Shown one piece after another: positions 23,637 to 32,414 of a stretch of DNA of 33,741 nucleotides. The DNA comes from Elusimicrobiota bacterium (GTDB taxonomy: Bacteria; Elusimicrobiota; UBA8919). Position 1 is the first letter of the stretch; every line of letters begins with the position of its first letter. Position numbers and translations under genes: made by a program. The DNA lies in contig DMMW01000056.1 of NCBI GenBank assembly GCA_003452965.1, forward strand, positions 1-33,741. Direction: 5' to 3'. Under the pieces are notes generated by a model, which searched no databases, was not told the origin of the DNA, and was given only the letters and a program-made list of their open reading frames with translations.

Positions 23637-24752
23637 TCATTCCAATTTCTTCTTGAAACTGAATATGCTTAAGGAAACAAAAAAAACAGTATAAATTGAC
23701 AAAGCAACTACTTCCCATACCAGATATTCAATTCCTATTCCTTTTAATATGATACCGCGAAGTATTTTTAAGAAATATGTTAAAGGTATCGCATAACCCA
23801 GCCAATTTAAAATTAAAGGCATTCCTTCCCTCGGGAAAATAAAACCGGACAGTAAAATAGACAACGGGAACAGGGGCGTAATCAGCTGGAACGCCTGATA
23901 CTGGTTCTGTGCAATTGAAGAAATGAATAATCCCAATCCAAGCGAACCGCATAAAAAAAGAAAAGAAAGAAATAATAAGAGCCAGACGTTTCCCGCTATT
24001 CTTACATGGAATAATACAGCGCCCAAAAATAGGACCATCACAACATCAAAAAAAGCAATTACAATATAAGGAATTAATTTTCCTATAATAAGTTGATAAC
24101 GTTTTATCGGCGTTGTAATTAAAACTTCTAATGTGCCATTCTCTTTTTCTTTCACAAGCGTATTCGTTGTCAAAATGACTATCAGAATCTGTAGCAAAAA
24201 ACCGATAACCCCGGGAATCATAAAATTAGCACTTCGCAAGTCAGGATTATAATAGACGCGCGATCTTAAATCTATCTGTTTTTGGGGCAGAGAATTTGTC
24301 TGTTTAAAAATTAAATTAGCTCCGAAATCTTGACATATAGCAGAACCCGTATTTAACGCCGTATTCGCAGGATTAGGGTCTGTGCCGTCCACTATCATAC
24401 TTATCTGTGCGGTTTTTTTTAATTTTACGCTACGACTAAAATCAGGTGGAATTTCAAGAATTACTTTTACCTTACCTTTATCCAATAGTTTTTCTGCATC
24501 ATGCTTACTAAATACTATATAATTTATATCAAAATATGTTGAATTTGCAAAACTTTTTAGAAGTTCCCTGCTTAAACTATGGTTATCCAGATTAAAAACA
24601 GCAGTTGAAAGATGTTTTACGTCAGTAGATACCGCATACCCGAAAATTATTAGTTGGAAAATAGGCAGGAGAAAAATTAGTACCAGTGTCCGTTTATCGC
24701 GGGTAATATGTAAAGTTTCTTTTTTTGCTATTGCAAGAATTAATGATTTCAT
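23637..24752 (-). CDS. ABC-2 type permease
   Basis: A 371-aa integral membrane protein of the ABC-2 exporter class (YhhJ/YbhR-like). It has one helix near the N-terminus (about 24-42), a large extracytoplasmic loop (to about 175) and five helices in the C-terminal half, including the FMIPGVIGFLLQILIVILTT segment and the KEKENGTLEVLITTPIKRYQ coupling region typical of the family. It starts 4 bp inside the ATPase gene (ATGA). With the ATPase and the fusion protein upstream it should form an efflux system; the substrate cannot be told. Confidence 0.9.
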   Translation of the reverse strand: MKSLILAIAKKETLHITRDKRTLVLIFLLPIFQLIIFGYAVSTDVKHLSTAVFNLDNHSLSRELLKSFANSTYFDINYIVFSKHDAEKLLDKGKVKVILEIPPDFSRSVKLKKTAQISMIVDGTDPNPANTALNTGSAICQDFGANLIFKQTNSLPQKQIDLRSRVYYNPDLRSANFMIPGVIGFLLQILIVILTTNTLVKEKENGTLEVLITTPIKRYQLIIGKLIPYIVIAFFDVVMVLFLGAVLFHVRIAGNVWLLLFLSFLFLCGSLGLGLFISSIAQNQYQAFQLITPLFPLSILLSGFIFPREGMPLILNWLGYAIPLTYFLKILRGIILKGIGIEYLVWEVVALSIYTVFFVSLSIFSFKKKLE

Positions 24753-25465
24753 TGATTCATAAATGATACATATACGGCTTCCAATGTTTTGCCGCTTTTT
24801 TTAAAATTTGCAGGTGTATCGGCAGCCATTAAAATTCCGTTGAATATAAAACCTATATTATTACAACGTTCGGCTTCTTCCATATAATGGGTTGTAATAA
24901 ATATGGTTATTCCTTGTTGAGATAGATGATTAAAAACTTCCCACATTTCCTTGCGAGATATAGGGTCAACACCCGCAGTCGGCTCGTCAAGGAAAATAAT
25001 TTCCGGGTTATGTACCATGGCGCAACCAATGGATAACCGTTGTTTTAAGCCGCCGGAAAGTTCTTTTACAATTGAATTCGCTCTATTGGTCAGTTTTAAT
25101 AATGTGAGTATATTCTTGATGTTATTATTGATTGTATCTTCAGATAAATTATAAAGCGAAGCATAAAAGGAAAGATTTTCTTGTACAGTCAAGTCATCAT
25201 ATAAACCGAAACGCTGGGTTACATAACCGATACTTTCTTTTATTTTTTCAGATTTGTTAATTATATCAAAACCGTTAATTTTCGCAGTTCCTTCATTAGG
25301 CTGGAGAATTCCGCATAACATACGAATTGTCGTGCTTTTTCCGGCGCCGTTTGGACCTAAAAAGCCAAAAATATCTCCGCGTTTTATTTTAAGATTTAGT
25401 TTGTTTACGGCAATTAATTTGCCGTAAGTCTTGGTTAGATTTTGTGTTTCAATAATATAATCCAT
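24749..25465 (-). CDS. ABC exporter ATPase
   Basis: The ATP-binding subunit of the exporter. From the ATG at 25465 (238 aa) Walker A is GPNGAGKST, the signature LSGGLKQR, Walker B IIFLDEPTAGVD, and the switch is TTHY. An in-frame TTG at 25477 would add four residues; neither start has a visible ribosome site, so the exact start is uncertain. It follows the fusion-protein gene across a 112-bp gap that contains an inverted repeat. Confidence 0.92.
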   Translation of the reverse strand: MDYIIETQNLTKTYGKLIAVNKLNLKIKRGDIFGFLGPNGAGKSTTIRMLCGILQPNEGTAKINGFDIINKSEKIKESIGYVTQRFGLYDDLTVQENLSFYASLYNLSEDTINNNIKNILTLLKLTNRANSIVKELSGGLKQRLSIGCAMVHNPEIIFLDEPTAGVDPISRKEMWEVFNHLSQQGITIFITTHYMEEAERCNNIGFIFNGILMAADTPANFKKSGKTLEAVYVSFMNQ

Positions 25466-25475
25466 ATTAAAAGGC

Positions 25476-25579
25476 AAGTTTAAATAAAAAGTTAAAATAA
25501 AAATAAAAACCTAATTGTAGATTCAGATTTCAACTGTCTATTTATTTGACTTTATTTTAACCTTTAACTTTAAACTTTT
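25476..25579. repeat. AT-rich inverted repeat between exporter genes
   Basis: AAGTTTAAATAAAAAGTTAA (25478-25497, roughly) and its near-complement in TTTATTTTAACCTTTAACTT (25551-25570) plus TAAACTTTT give arms of about 25 bp with few mismatches. It lies between the fusion-protein and ATPase genes. In the transcript it would form a long AU hairpin that could set the ratio of the two products. Confidence 0.5.
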
Positions 25580-26273
25580 AATTGCTTTTTATAATGTATA
25601 CGTCGGCAGGCATACCAATTTTAAGTTTGTTATCTTTATTGCTAACAGATACTTTTACCGCAAAAACCTGGGTTACTCTTTCTTCTTTGGTTTGGATGTT
25701 TTTTGGTATAAATTCCGCTTTTTTTGCAATATTTATAACTTCTCCTTCAAAAATTTCCGAAGGGAAAGAATCAAAAATTACCTCTGCCTTAGATCCAAGT
25801 CCGATTCTGCCGATATCTATTTCCGGTATGTATATTTTTACCCAGAGATCGTTCATATTTGCCAGGGTAACTATCGGTAATCCAGGTGTTACGATTTCAC
25901 CTTCAAGCAATTGCTGCAAAATAACAATACCGGATATTGGCGAAAAGATTATAAAATTATCTCTTATTTTCTGGGTTTGTTCCAACTGGTCTTCAGATAT
26001 AACGTTTTCAGAAAACAGTTTTTTTGCTCTGATAAAATCCTTTTCAGATTTTCCAAGCTCATCCAATTTGACTATTAAATCGCCTTTATTTATAAGTTGC
26101 CCTTCTTTTACCGATAAATACGCAATTCTTCCGATTACCTTAGCGCTTATATTAATCTCATTGGTCTCAATCGTTCCGGAACCGTAAATCTTATTTTTAT
26201 GATTTGTTTTGTGACAACCTTGAACAAAAAATACAATTATTAAAAGTATTAGAGTAATATTTCTCACTTTCAT
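25578..26273 (-). CDS. HlyD-type membrane fusion lipoprotein
   Basis: A 231-aa short HlyD/RND-adaptor-like protein. It has a lipobox VQGC (Cys20), the lipoyl-like half motifs YGSGTIETNEINISAKVIGR and LSVKEGQLINKGDLIVKLDE, a short coiled hairpin, then PISGIVILQQLLEGEIVTPG and the beta-barrel domain ending KIGMPADVYI. It is shorter than the family norm because of the brief hairpin. It is first in the operon and should bridge the ABC-2 permease to the outer membrane. No ribosome site is present; the promoter suggests a leaderless start. Confidence 0.9.
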   Translation of the reverse strand: MKVRNITLILLIIVFFVQGCHKTNHKNKIYGSGTIETNEINISAKVIGRIAYLSVKEGQLINKGDLIVKLDELGKSEKDFIRAKKLFSENVISEDQLEQTQKIRDNFIIFSPISGIVILQQLLEGEIVTPGLPIVTLANMNDLWVKIYIPEIDIGRIGLGSKAEVIFDSFPSEIFEGEVINIAKKAEFIPKNIQTKEERVTQVFAVKVSVSNKDNKLKIGMPADVYIIKSN

Positions 26274-26279
26274 AAATCT

Positions 26280-26308
26280 ATTTTAGTAAAATAAGTGACT
26301 GAAGTCAA
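26280..26308 (-). promoter_or_regulatory. Promoter of the exporter operon (leaderless)
   Basis: On the minus strand TTGACT (26308-26303), 17 bp, TAAAAT (26285-26280). The expected start point, about 7 nt on, falls at or next to the A of the ATG at 26273, and no ribosome site exists before it. Confidence 0.6.
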
Positions 26309-26376
26309 TCTTTTGAATTAAAAAAATACTTGTAAAAACCTACAAAAATAATGTAAAATGGAACTATTGAAAAGGC

Positions 26377-26469
26377 GGGCGACCTCCGACTTTTGACTCC
26401 TTGCATAGACATTCTGAAAATTTCTTCGCTTTGCTTCGATATTTTCAGAATATGCTTCGGAGTTATTTA
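26377..26469. repeat. 93-bp direct repeat, copy 1
   Basis: Identical over 93 bp to 26560-26652 (offset 183). It contains an ATAGACAT-type hairpin with stem ATTCTGAAAAT/ATTTTCAGAAT (26411-26421 with 26441-26451). The 416-bp gap between the divergent operons holds only this repeat cluster. Confidence 0.9.
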
Positions 26470-26528
26470 TAATTATTTTGGAGTTCCCAACTGGAAACTC
26501 AAAATAATTAGTTCGGTCCAGTGGGTCC
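26470..26528. repeat. Palindromic repeat module, copy 2
   Basis: A hairpin stem of 13 bp with one bulged G (26470-26483 with 26498-26510), inner TTCC-CAACT-GGAA, and then GGTCCAGTGGGTCC. Its reverse complement matches the module at 10291-10349 in layout and loop, with different stem bases. GGTCCAGTGGGTCC recurs at 26660-26673 after the second 93-bp copy. Confidence 0.65.
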
Positions 26529-26559
26529 TTGCCCTACCGCAGTCCGTAAGGACGTAGGA

Positions 26560-26652
26560 GGGCGACCTCCGACTTTTGACTCCTTGCATAGACATTCTGA
26601 AAATTTCTTCGCTTTGCTTCGATATTTTCAGAATATGCTTCGGAGTTATTTA
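26560..26652. repeat. 93-bp direct repeat, copy 2
   Basis: An exact copy of 26377-26469. It lies directly before the response-regulator gene, which begins 38 bp later. An open frame runs through it into the gene, but no start codon with a ribosome site supports the longer protein. Confidence 0.9.
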
Positions 26653-26689
26653 CTCGGTCGGTCCAGTGGGTCCGACCTCCGTGAATAAT

Positions 26690-27418
26690 ATGAAAAACAA
26701 AATATTGATTGTTGATGATGATGAGGAATTAAGGGACGAGCTAAGATATTGTTTTGAGGAATTTATGTTTGTTGAAGCCGGTGATGGAAGGGAAGCATTG
26801 AAGGTTTTAAAAAGAGCCCATAACATTGATTTAATATTATTGGATATAAAAATGCCTGGAATGGATGGAATTGAACTTTTGGAAAAAATCAGGGAAAATG
26901 ATCTAAATATCGGAATTATTATATTAACTGGTCATGGTACTAAAGAAGTAGTTGTTAGCGCGATAAAGAAAAGGGCGAACGATTATTTTGAAAAACCGAT
27001 AAATATTAATGAATTAAAAGAATCTATTGAAAAATTGTTGAGGAATAAAAATAGAAAAAATAATATAGAAGCAATGGATATAGTGGATAAAATAAAAATG
27101 TCTGAAGAATTTATTAAAGAAAACTATTTCAAGCAGATTAACCTAAAAGATGTTGCATCGATGATATGTTTAAGCAGAAAATATTTCAGCAGAATGTTTA
27201 GAAAGATAACCGGTAAGAGATTTGTGCAATATAAATCTGAAATTAAAATGAAAAAAGCAAAAGAATATTTGAAAAATACAAGTTTAAATATCAGCCAGAT
27301 TGCGTTTAAACTTGGTTATGATAATGCAGAATCTTTTTGCAGGGATTTTGTAATGAGTGCGGGACGTTCGCCGAGAGATTACCGTAAAAAAATGTCAAAT
27401 ATGGGATTAAAAAAATGA
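26690..27418 (+). CDS. Response regulator with AraC-type DNA-binding domain
   Basis: The ATG at 26690 gives a 242-aa protein starting exactly at the receiver domain (MKNKILIVDDDEE). The receiver (1-118) has phosphorylation site D52 in LILLDIKMPG, T80 and K102. A C-terminal AraC/XylS double helix-turn-helix (about 145-238) includes INLKDVASMICLSRKYFSRM and the second helix set NISQIAFKLGYDNAESFCRD. It overlaps the kinase gene by 4 bp, so the two are a cognate pair. An in-frame TTG start at 26576 would add 38 residues encoded by repeat DNA and is rejected. No good ribosome site is seen. Confidence 0.88.
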   Translation: MKNKILIVDDDEELRDELRYCFEEFMFVEAGDGREALKVLKRAHNIDLILLDIKMPGMDGIELLEKIRENDLNIGIIILTGHGTKEVVVSAIKKRANDYFEKPININELKESIEKLLRNKNRKNNIEAMDIVDKIKMSEEFIKENYFKQINLKDVASMICLSRKYFSRMFRKITGKRFVQYKSEIKMKKAKEYLKNTSLNISQIAFKLGYDNAESFCRDFVMSAGRSPRDYRKKMSNMGLKK

Positions 27419-29853
27419 GTAAAATTAAAAAAGAAGCAATTGATGAAAAAGTAAAAGACATTTTGTGGGAAAGTGAAGCAAAATATAAAGCATTGGTGGA
27501 ACAAATACCGGCTATTACCTACATTGCGGCATTGAATGAAACAAGTACCACTTTATATGTCAGCCCGCAGGTTGAAAAATTAATAGGATTTTCTCCCGAA
27601 GAATATATTAAAAATCCTAATATTTGGTTAGAACAACTCCATCCTGATGATCGCGAACGTGTGCTTTCCGAGATAAAATCTATTCATACTTCAAAAAAGC
27701 CGTTCATAAGTGTGTATAGAATGATTGCCAAAGACGGTTCAATCGTTTGGTTTCGTGACCATGCATCAATATTAACAAACAAGAATGGTAAACCATTATA
27801 TCTACAGGGTTCAATGTATGATATAACAGAATCAAGAAATATGATGATTAGTTCTAAGGAAGAATTGGAAAAACAAATAAATGAACGTACGGTAGAATTA
27901 AATAAGACAAACGAATCTTTAAAAGAAGAGATTTCTATCCGTAAATGGTTTGAATCGGAATTAATTGATTCCGAAGAAAAACATAGACATATAATAGAAA
28001 GCTCTATGGATGGCATTGGACTTGCCCAAGATGGAAAAATAATATATGTTAATAACGCGCTTTGCAAGATGTTTGGCTATAGGGAATTTGAACTTGTCGG
28101 TAAAAGCATGTGGAAAATAGTTTCGCCAGAAGACATAGATGTACTTAAAGAAAGAGCAAAAAATAGGATAGAGGGATTGGTTGTCTCCAATAGATATGAA
28201 TTTATCGGACTTAAGAAAGACGAATCTAAAATAATAGTTGAAGTATCAACCTCTAGATCATTTATTTATAAGGAAAGACCGACAATATTATCTTTTTTTA
28301 GGGATGTTACAGAACAAAGAAACGCTCAAGAAATGTTATACGAGTCAAGAGAGTTATACAAATTATTATTAAAAACTTCGCCGGATGCCATTGTAGTATC
28401 AGATTTAAATGCAAACATTATTGAAGTATCGGAAGAAGCGATTAAGATTAACGGTTGTAAAAAAGCTGAAGAGTTAATAGGCAAAAACAGTTTTGATTTA
28501 ATTGTTCCGGAAGACCATGCAAGAGCGAGAAGCGGTCTTGTAAAAGTATTAAAGGAAGGTATTATAAAAAATTTGGAATATAATTTAATTAGAAAAGATG
28601 GTTCCAGATATTTATGTGAAATGAACGTATCCTTGGTTAAGGATACCGCAGGCAATCCAAAATCTTTTATTGCTATAATCAGGGATATTACCGAAAGGAA
28701 AATGGCTGAAAAATTATTAGTAGAAAGTGAAGAAAAATTCAGGGCAATTGCAGAATATTCACCTAATATGATATTTATCAATAAAAAAGGTAGGATTGTA
28801 TATGCAAACAGAAAATGCGAAAAAGTCATGGGTTATAAAAAGGAAGAATTTTTATCTACAACCTTCAATTTTACTGATTTGATTGCTGTAGAATCAAAAG
28901 AATTGGTAATGGAATCTTTTAAAAAACATGCAAAAGGCAAAGAAATTCCACCCTATGAATATTTGCTTCTAAATAAAAGCGGAAAAGAACTGCCTGCTAT
29001 AATTACGACCAAATTAATTAATTACGAAGGTGAAAAAGCAATACTCGGCATAGTAACGGATATTACAGCATTAAAAAATGCGGAAGCAATATTAAAAAGA
29101 GATAAAAATGCTTTAGAAAAATTAATAAAACAAAAGACCGATGAATTATTAGATGCGAAAAATGAATTGATAAATGCAAAGCGGTTGTCGGATATAGGGA
29201 CACTTGCTGCGACTGTTGCCCATGAACTTAGAAACCCGTTAGGAGTAATCCGTTTAGCGGTGTTTAATTTAAAAAGGAAAATTTGTGGATTGAAATCAAT
29301 CACGCATATAGCCAACATTGAAAAAAAGATAACTGAATCTGAAAATATTATAAATGAATTATTATATTATTCAAGGATAAAAATGCCGAAATATGAAAAA
29401 ATAAATATATATAATATATTAGATGAATGCTTTGAATTTGCCGAAACAAAGTTCAAAAGACAAAACATTACTTTATATAAAAAGTTGAACTCTATTAAAA
29501 ATATGTCTATAGAAGCGGATTCACTTCAGGTTACCGAAGTATTCAACAATATTCTAAATAATGCATATCAATCAATTTTTAATAAAAAAGGTAAAATATG
29601 GGTTGAAGCAAATACAGAAAACAAAAAATTTATAGTTATAATAATTAAAGATAACGGTGTTGGTATAGACAAAGATGATATCAATAAAATCTTCGATCCA
29701 TTTTTTACCAAAAAGGCTAAGGGGACCGGACTTGGTTTAACCATATGTAAAGAATTAGTTAATTTACATGGTGGTACACTATCTATAAAAAGCGAGAAAA
29801 ATAAAGGAACAATTGTCACAATAAAAATACCTATTAAAAGAAAACATACTTGA
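27415..29853 (+). CDS. Multi-PAS sensor histidine kinase
   Basis: An 812-aa kinase with no membrane helix, hence cytoplasmic. Four PAS domains are visible, at about 20-142 (PAS3-type, ending MYDITESR), 186-300, 308-425 and 437-550, each ending in a D-(I/V)-T-E/A motif. A coiled segment leads to HisKA with H603 in VAHELRNPLG, then the N box (NNILNNAYQSIF), G1 (DNGVGID) and G2 (GTGLGL) of the ATPase domain. Stacked PAS domains suggest sensing of redox, oxygen or small ligands; none of the domains shows a heme-binding feature I could identify. Partner: the AraC-type regulator just upstream. Confidence 0.93.
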   Translation: MSKIKKEAIDEKVKDILWESEAKYKALVEQIPAITYIAALNETSTTLYVSPQVEKLIGFSPEEYIKNPNIWLEQLHPDDRERVLSEIKSIHTSKKPFISVYRMIAKDGSIVWFRDHASILTNKNGKPLYLQGSMYDITESRNMMISSKEELEKQINERTVELNKTNESLKEEISIRKWFESELIDSEEKHRHIIESSMDGIGLAQDGKIIYVNNALCKMFGYREFELVGKSMWKIVSPEDIDVLKERAKNRIEGLVVSNRYEFIGLKKDESKIIVEVSTSRSFIYKERPTILSFFRDVTEQRNAQEMLYESRELYKLLLKTSPDAIVVSDLNANIIEVSEEAIKINGCKKAEELIGKNSFDLIVPEDHARARSGLVKVLKEGIIKNLEYNLIRKDGSRYLCEMNVSLVKDTAGNPKSFIAIIRDITERKMAEKLLVESEEKFRAIAEYSPNMIFINKKGRIVYANRKCEKVMGYKKEEFLSTTFNFTDLIAVESKELVMESFKKHAKGKEIPPYEYLLLNKSGKELPAIITTKLINYEGEKAILGIVTDITALKNAEAILKRDKNALEKLIKQKTDELLDAKNELINAKRLSDIGTLAATVAHELRNPLGVIRLAVFNLKRKICGLKSITHIANIEKKITESENIINELLYYSRIKMPKYEKINIYNILDECFEFAETKFKRQNITLYKKLNSIKNMSIEADSLQVTEVFNNILNNAYQSIFNKKGKIWVEANTENKKFIVIIIKDNGVGIDKDDINKIFDPFFTKKAKGTGLGLTICKELVNLHGGTLSIKSEKNKGTIVTIKIPIKRKHT

Positions 29854-29943
29854 GTTAGAGTATAGTGCATGGAAAATAATTTATAGAAAGGACTAAGAGT
29901 TTTTTTGACCAAAAACTAACCCCTGCTTTTGTAAAAGTGCAAG

Positions 29944-29978
29944 GTGGAAAATTGTCAATAAAAAGTGGAATATTGTCA
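29944..29978 (+). promoter_or_regulatory. Tandem operator-like repeat, 21-bp period
   Basis: GTGGAAAATTGTCA (29944-29957) and GTGGAATATTGTCA (29965-29978), 13 of 14 bases identical and exactly 21 bp apart. The second copy touches the -35 box at 29979. AraC activates from two direct half-sites with this period next to -35, and an AraC-type regulator is encoded 2.5 kb upstream. Confidence 0.6.
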
Positions 29979-30007
29979 TTTACATTTTTCAATATGTTTA
30001 CTAAAAT
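29979..30007 (+). promoter_or_regulatory. Promoter of the TPR gene
   Basis: TTTACA (29979-29984), 17 bp, TAAAAT (30002-30007). Start point near 30014 gives a leader of about 50 nt ending in the AGGAGG site (30048-30053). Confidence 0.55.
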
Positions 30008-30063
30008 AGTTTTTTCGGTATTCTTTGATTGCTACAATCTCTTTAATAGGAGGTTGAGATAAT

Positions 30064-30699
30064 ATGAATATTTTTGGTGCGCTTTTTGCAGGAACGGTAT
30101 TGGTATTAAATTTATTTTTACCGTTAGCTAAAACAAAAAATTTCAATTACTGGTTTGAAAGAGGTGTTAATTCAAAAAGCCCTGGTGAACAAATTGAATG
30201 CTATACGGAAGCGATAAACTTATGGAAAGAATCTATCGGATTGGAAAAGAAAGCGGAAGCATTTTACGGTCGCGGGTTCGCATATGCCTCAAAGAATTTT
30301 TTTAACGAAGCGATTGATGATTATGATATAGCAATAGAGTTAAATCCTAAATATGCCGAAGCTTTTGCAGGGCGTGGGAATGTATATTATCTAAGCGGAA
30401 GATCAGAGGATGCTATCGGTGATTACAACAAAGCGATAGAAATAAAACCTGATTTTGCCGGTGCATACAATAATCGAGGGGTAGTTTACGATGATTTGTC
30501 TTTATATGATAAAGCTCTTGGCGATTATACGAGAGCGATTTTATTAAAACCCGGGTATGCAAATGCATATCACAACCGCGGAATAACTTATTTTAGAAAA
30601 GGGCAGAAAGAAGAAGCAAAAAGTGATTTTGCGAAAGCTAAAGAAAGCGGATATATTTATTTGCAAAATATTACCGATGCAGACCAACTATTAAAATAA
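30064..30699 (+). CDS. Exported TPR protein
   Basis: A 211-aa protein with an N-terminal hydrophobic segment (about 3-21), either a signal peptide or an anchor. Four to five TPRs follow, from about 60 to 200 (e.g. AEAFAGRGNVYYLSGRSEDA, then YNKAIEIKPDFAGAYNNRG). TPRs mediate protein contacts, so it is likely a periplasmic scaffold. The gene sits between the kinase and a stand-alone receiver and has a promoter with a tandem operator-like site, so it may be a target of the two-component pair. Confidence 0.8.
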   Translation: MNIFGALFAGTVLVLNLFLPLAKTKNFNYWFERGVNSKSPGEQIECYTEAINLWKESIGLEKKAEAFYGRGFAYASKNFFNEAIDDYDIAIELNPKYAEAFAGRGNVYYLSGRSEDAIGDYNKAIEIKPDFAGAYNNRGVVYDDLSLYDKALGDYTRAILLKPGYANAYHNRGITYFRKGQKEEAKSDFAKAKESGYIYLQNITDADQLLK

Positions 30700-30758
30700 T
30701 GAATTACCCCGTTAGATGTTGAAGTTTAGATATAATGAACATTATATCAGGAGATGAA

Positions 30759-31124
30759 ATGCGAAAAAAGAAAGTAATGGTCGTAGACGACGACCATGAG
30801 TTTTTAAATGAAATAAAGGAAGTTCTTACTTCAAGCGGATATGAGGTAGTAGTGGTTAATAATTCGTTATTAGTATTTGACACTGTAGTGAAAGTTAGAC
30901 CGGATGTCATATTGTTAGACTTGAACATGCCTAATAAAAGCGGGTTTGAAATAGCTTCTGAATTAAAGTATTCTTTGTTAACTAAGCAAATACCTATAAT
31001 TGCAATCAGCGGATATTTAAAAGACGAACATTACATTTCCTTAATGGAAATCTGCGGAATAAAGAATCGCATCGAAAAACCTATCAACCCTCTGGATATA
31101 ATCGCCAAAATAGAAGGTTATTGA
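30759..31124 (+). CDS. Stand-alone response-regulator receiver
   Basis: The start at 30759 is chosen because AGGAG (30749-30753) precedes it; an ATG at 30735 would add eight residues. The 121-aa product is a receiver domain alone: acidic D10-D11-D12, phosphorylation site D54 in ILLDLNMPNKSG, S84 and K107 in IEKPINP. With no output domain it should act by protein contact or phosphate relay, possibly with the kinase at 27415-29853. Confidence 0.88.
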   Translation: MRKKKVMVVDDDHEFLNEIKEVLTSSGYEVVVVNNSLLVFDTVVKVRPDVILLDLNMPNKSGFEIASELKYSLLTKQIPIIAISGYLKDEHYISLMEICGIKNRIEKPINPLDIIAKIEGY

Positions 31125-31293
31125 AAAAACCTAAAATTTACAAGCCATATCCTATAATATCACTTCATAATGTTTAATTAATTACTGAATCCTAATCGAA
31201 AATTAAGCATCAATATTTATATAGGTTCATCCCGTTATAGGTGTATTTAGGTGCTGTATATATTATTAAAATAATGAGAGAGATAGTTAACTA

Positions 31294-31731
31294 ATGCATA
31301 GAAGAATTATCAAAAGCTTATTTTTTGTAATTTGTTGTGCCATAATTCTAATTGAAACAGCGAATGCAAAATACGGATATAGTGTTTTAATCATATCTTC
31401 CGAGCAAAGCAGGTTTAAAGACCCGGTAATTTCCAGGGTGATAAAATCGCTTAAAAAAGAAGGGTACAGAATTACTCTAAGTACTCAAAAAGAACTTGGA
31501 AATAAAACGGCAAAAAAATACAATGCGGTTGTTATAATTAATAATGTATACAAAGGCCAGAAAAATCGTAGTGTAAGGGTTTTTATTGATGAGAATGAGC
31601 AGAGAAAGATAGTCCTATTCAACGTGGTTGGCAGTGAATATTGGAGAAGTGCGGATAAATCAAGAACAGACAAATCCTACGAATTAGCGCAGAGTTTGAT
31701 TGAAAAAATAAAAATAGTAATAGGGTTATGA
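31294..31731 (+). CDS. Exported hypothetical protein
   Basis: A 145-aa protein with a clear signal peptide (about 1-25, ending ETANA before KYGYS). The mature part alternates strands and helices (VLIISSEQSRFKDPVISRVI, then YNAVVIINNVYKG), like a small Rossmann- or flavodoxin-type fold, but without a nucleotide-binding motif I can point to. No family recognised. It stands alone, with 169 bp upstream in which I see no clear promoter. Confidence 0.6.
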   Translation: MHRRIIKSLFFVICCAIILIETANAKYGYSVLIISSEQSRFKDPVISRVIKSLKKEGYRITLSTQKELGNKTAKKYNAVVIINNVYKGQKNRSVRVFIDENEQRKIVLFNVVGSEYWRSADKSRTDKSYELAQSLIEKIKIVIGL

Positions 31732-31749
31732 GTGTTGTAGTTGATTATC

Positions 31750-31779
31750 TTGCTAATCGATTTTGTCAACAAATATAAT
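31750..31779 (+). promoter_or_regulatory. Promoter of the lipocalin gene
   Basis: TTGCTA (31750-31755), 18 bp, TATAAT (31774-31779), 48 bp before the ATG at 31827. Confidence 0.45.
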
Positions 31780-31826
31780 GATTGCCGATTTTGGTCGGTA
31801 ACTACAAATTGGTAGAAAGGGGTTTT

Positions 31827-32372
31827 ATGTATAAAATTTTGAAATATTCTGGAATATGTGTTTTAATTTCCGTTTTGTTTGTTTCGTGTAATGACAAATC
31901 TAAAAGCACGGATGACATTCCATCGGTAAACAACGTCGATTTAAGTAAATATGTAGGAAAATGGTATGAAATAGCGCGGTTACCGCATTCTTTTGAAAAG
32001 GATTTAGTAAATGTAACCGCTACTTACGAAATTCTGGATAACGGAAAAATAAGGGTTATAAACGAAGGCTATAAAAAATCGCCGGATGGAAAAATATCTA
32101 CCGCAAAAGGAAAAGCATGGATTCCTGATTCAAGAGTATCAGGTGTATTGAAAGTCAGTTTCTTCTGGCCATTTTCCGCAAATTATAAGATAATTTTACT
32201 TGATAAGGATTATAAATATGCTGTGGTTACCAGCAACACTAAAAAGTATTTATGGTTTTTAAGCAGAACTCTGGAATTAGACGATAAAACTTATAATCAA
32301 TTGATTAATTTTGCTACTGAAAAAGGATTTCAGACGGAAAATTTGATAAAGGTCTTACAATCATGGAAATAG
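31827..32372 (+). CDS. blc: Lipocalin Blc-type lipoprotein
   Basis: The start at 31827 has a GAAAGGGG site (31815-31822) and gives a lipobox LFVSC with Cys21; an in-frame ATG at 31782 would add 15 residues. The 181-aa product is a bacterial lipocalin: G-x-W motif in YVGKWYEIARLPHSFEKDL (42-60), the NVTATYEI strand, the LKVSFFWPF segment and the conserved YKYAVVTS strand followed by YLWFLSRT. Blc proteins are outer-membrane lipoproteins that bind lysophospholipids or fatty acids. Confidence 0.9.
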   Translation: MYKILKYSGICVLISVLFVSCNDKSKSTDDIPSVNNVDLSKYVGKWYEIARLPHSFEKDLVNVTATYEILDNGKIRVINEGYKKSPDGKISTAKGKAWIPDSRVSGVLKVSFFWPFSANYKIILLDKDYKYAVVTSNTKKYLWFLSRTLELDDKTYNQLINFATEKGFQTENLIKVLQSWK

Positions 32373-32414
32373 AAAAGCGACATAAAAAAATTCTATTATA
32401 TCAGGAGGACAGTT

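Noticed and set aside
25582..26187. 201-aa plus-strand open frame opposite the membrane fusion protein
   Set aside because: Complement of a clear HlyD-type gene; composition and frame are those of an antisense shadow.
26576..26689. N-terminal extension of the AraC-type response regulator from a TTG at 26576
   Set aside because: The extra 38 residues are encoded by the second 93-bp repeat and show no domain; the receiver domain starts exactly at the ATG at 26690.
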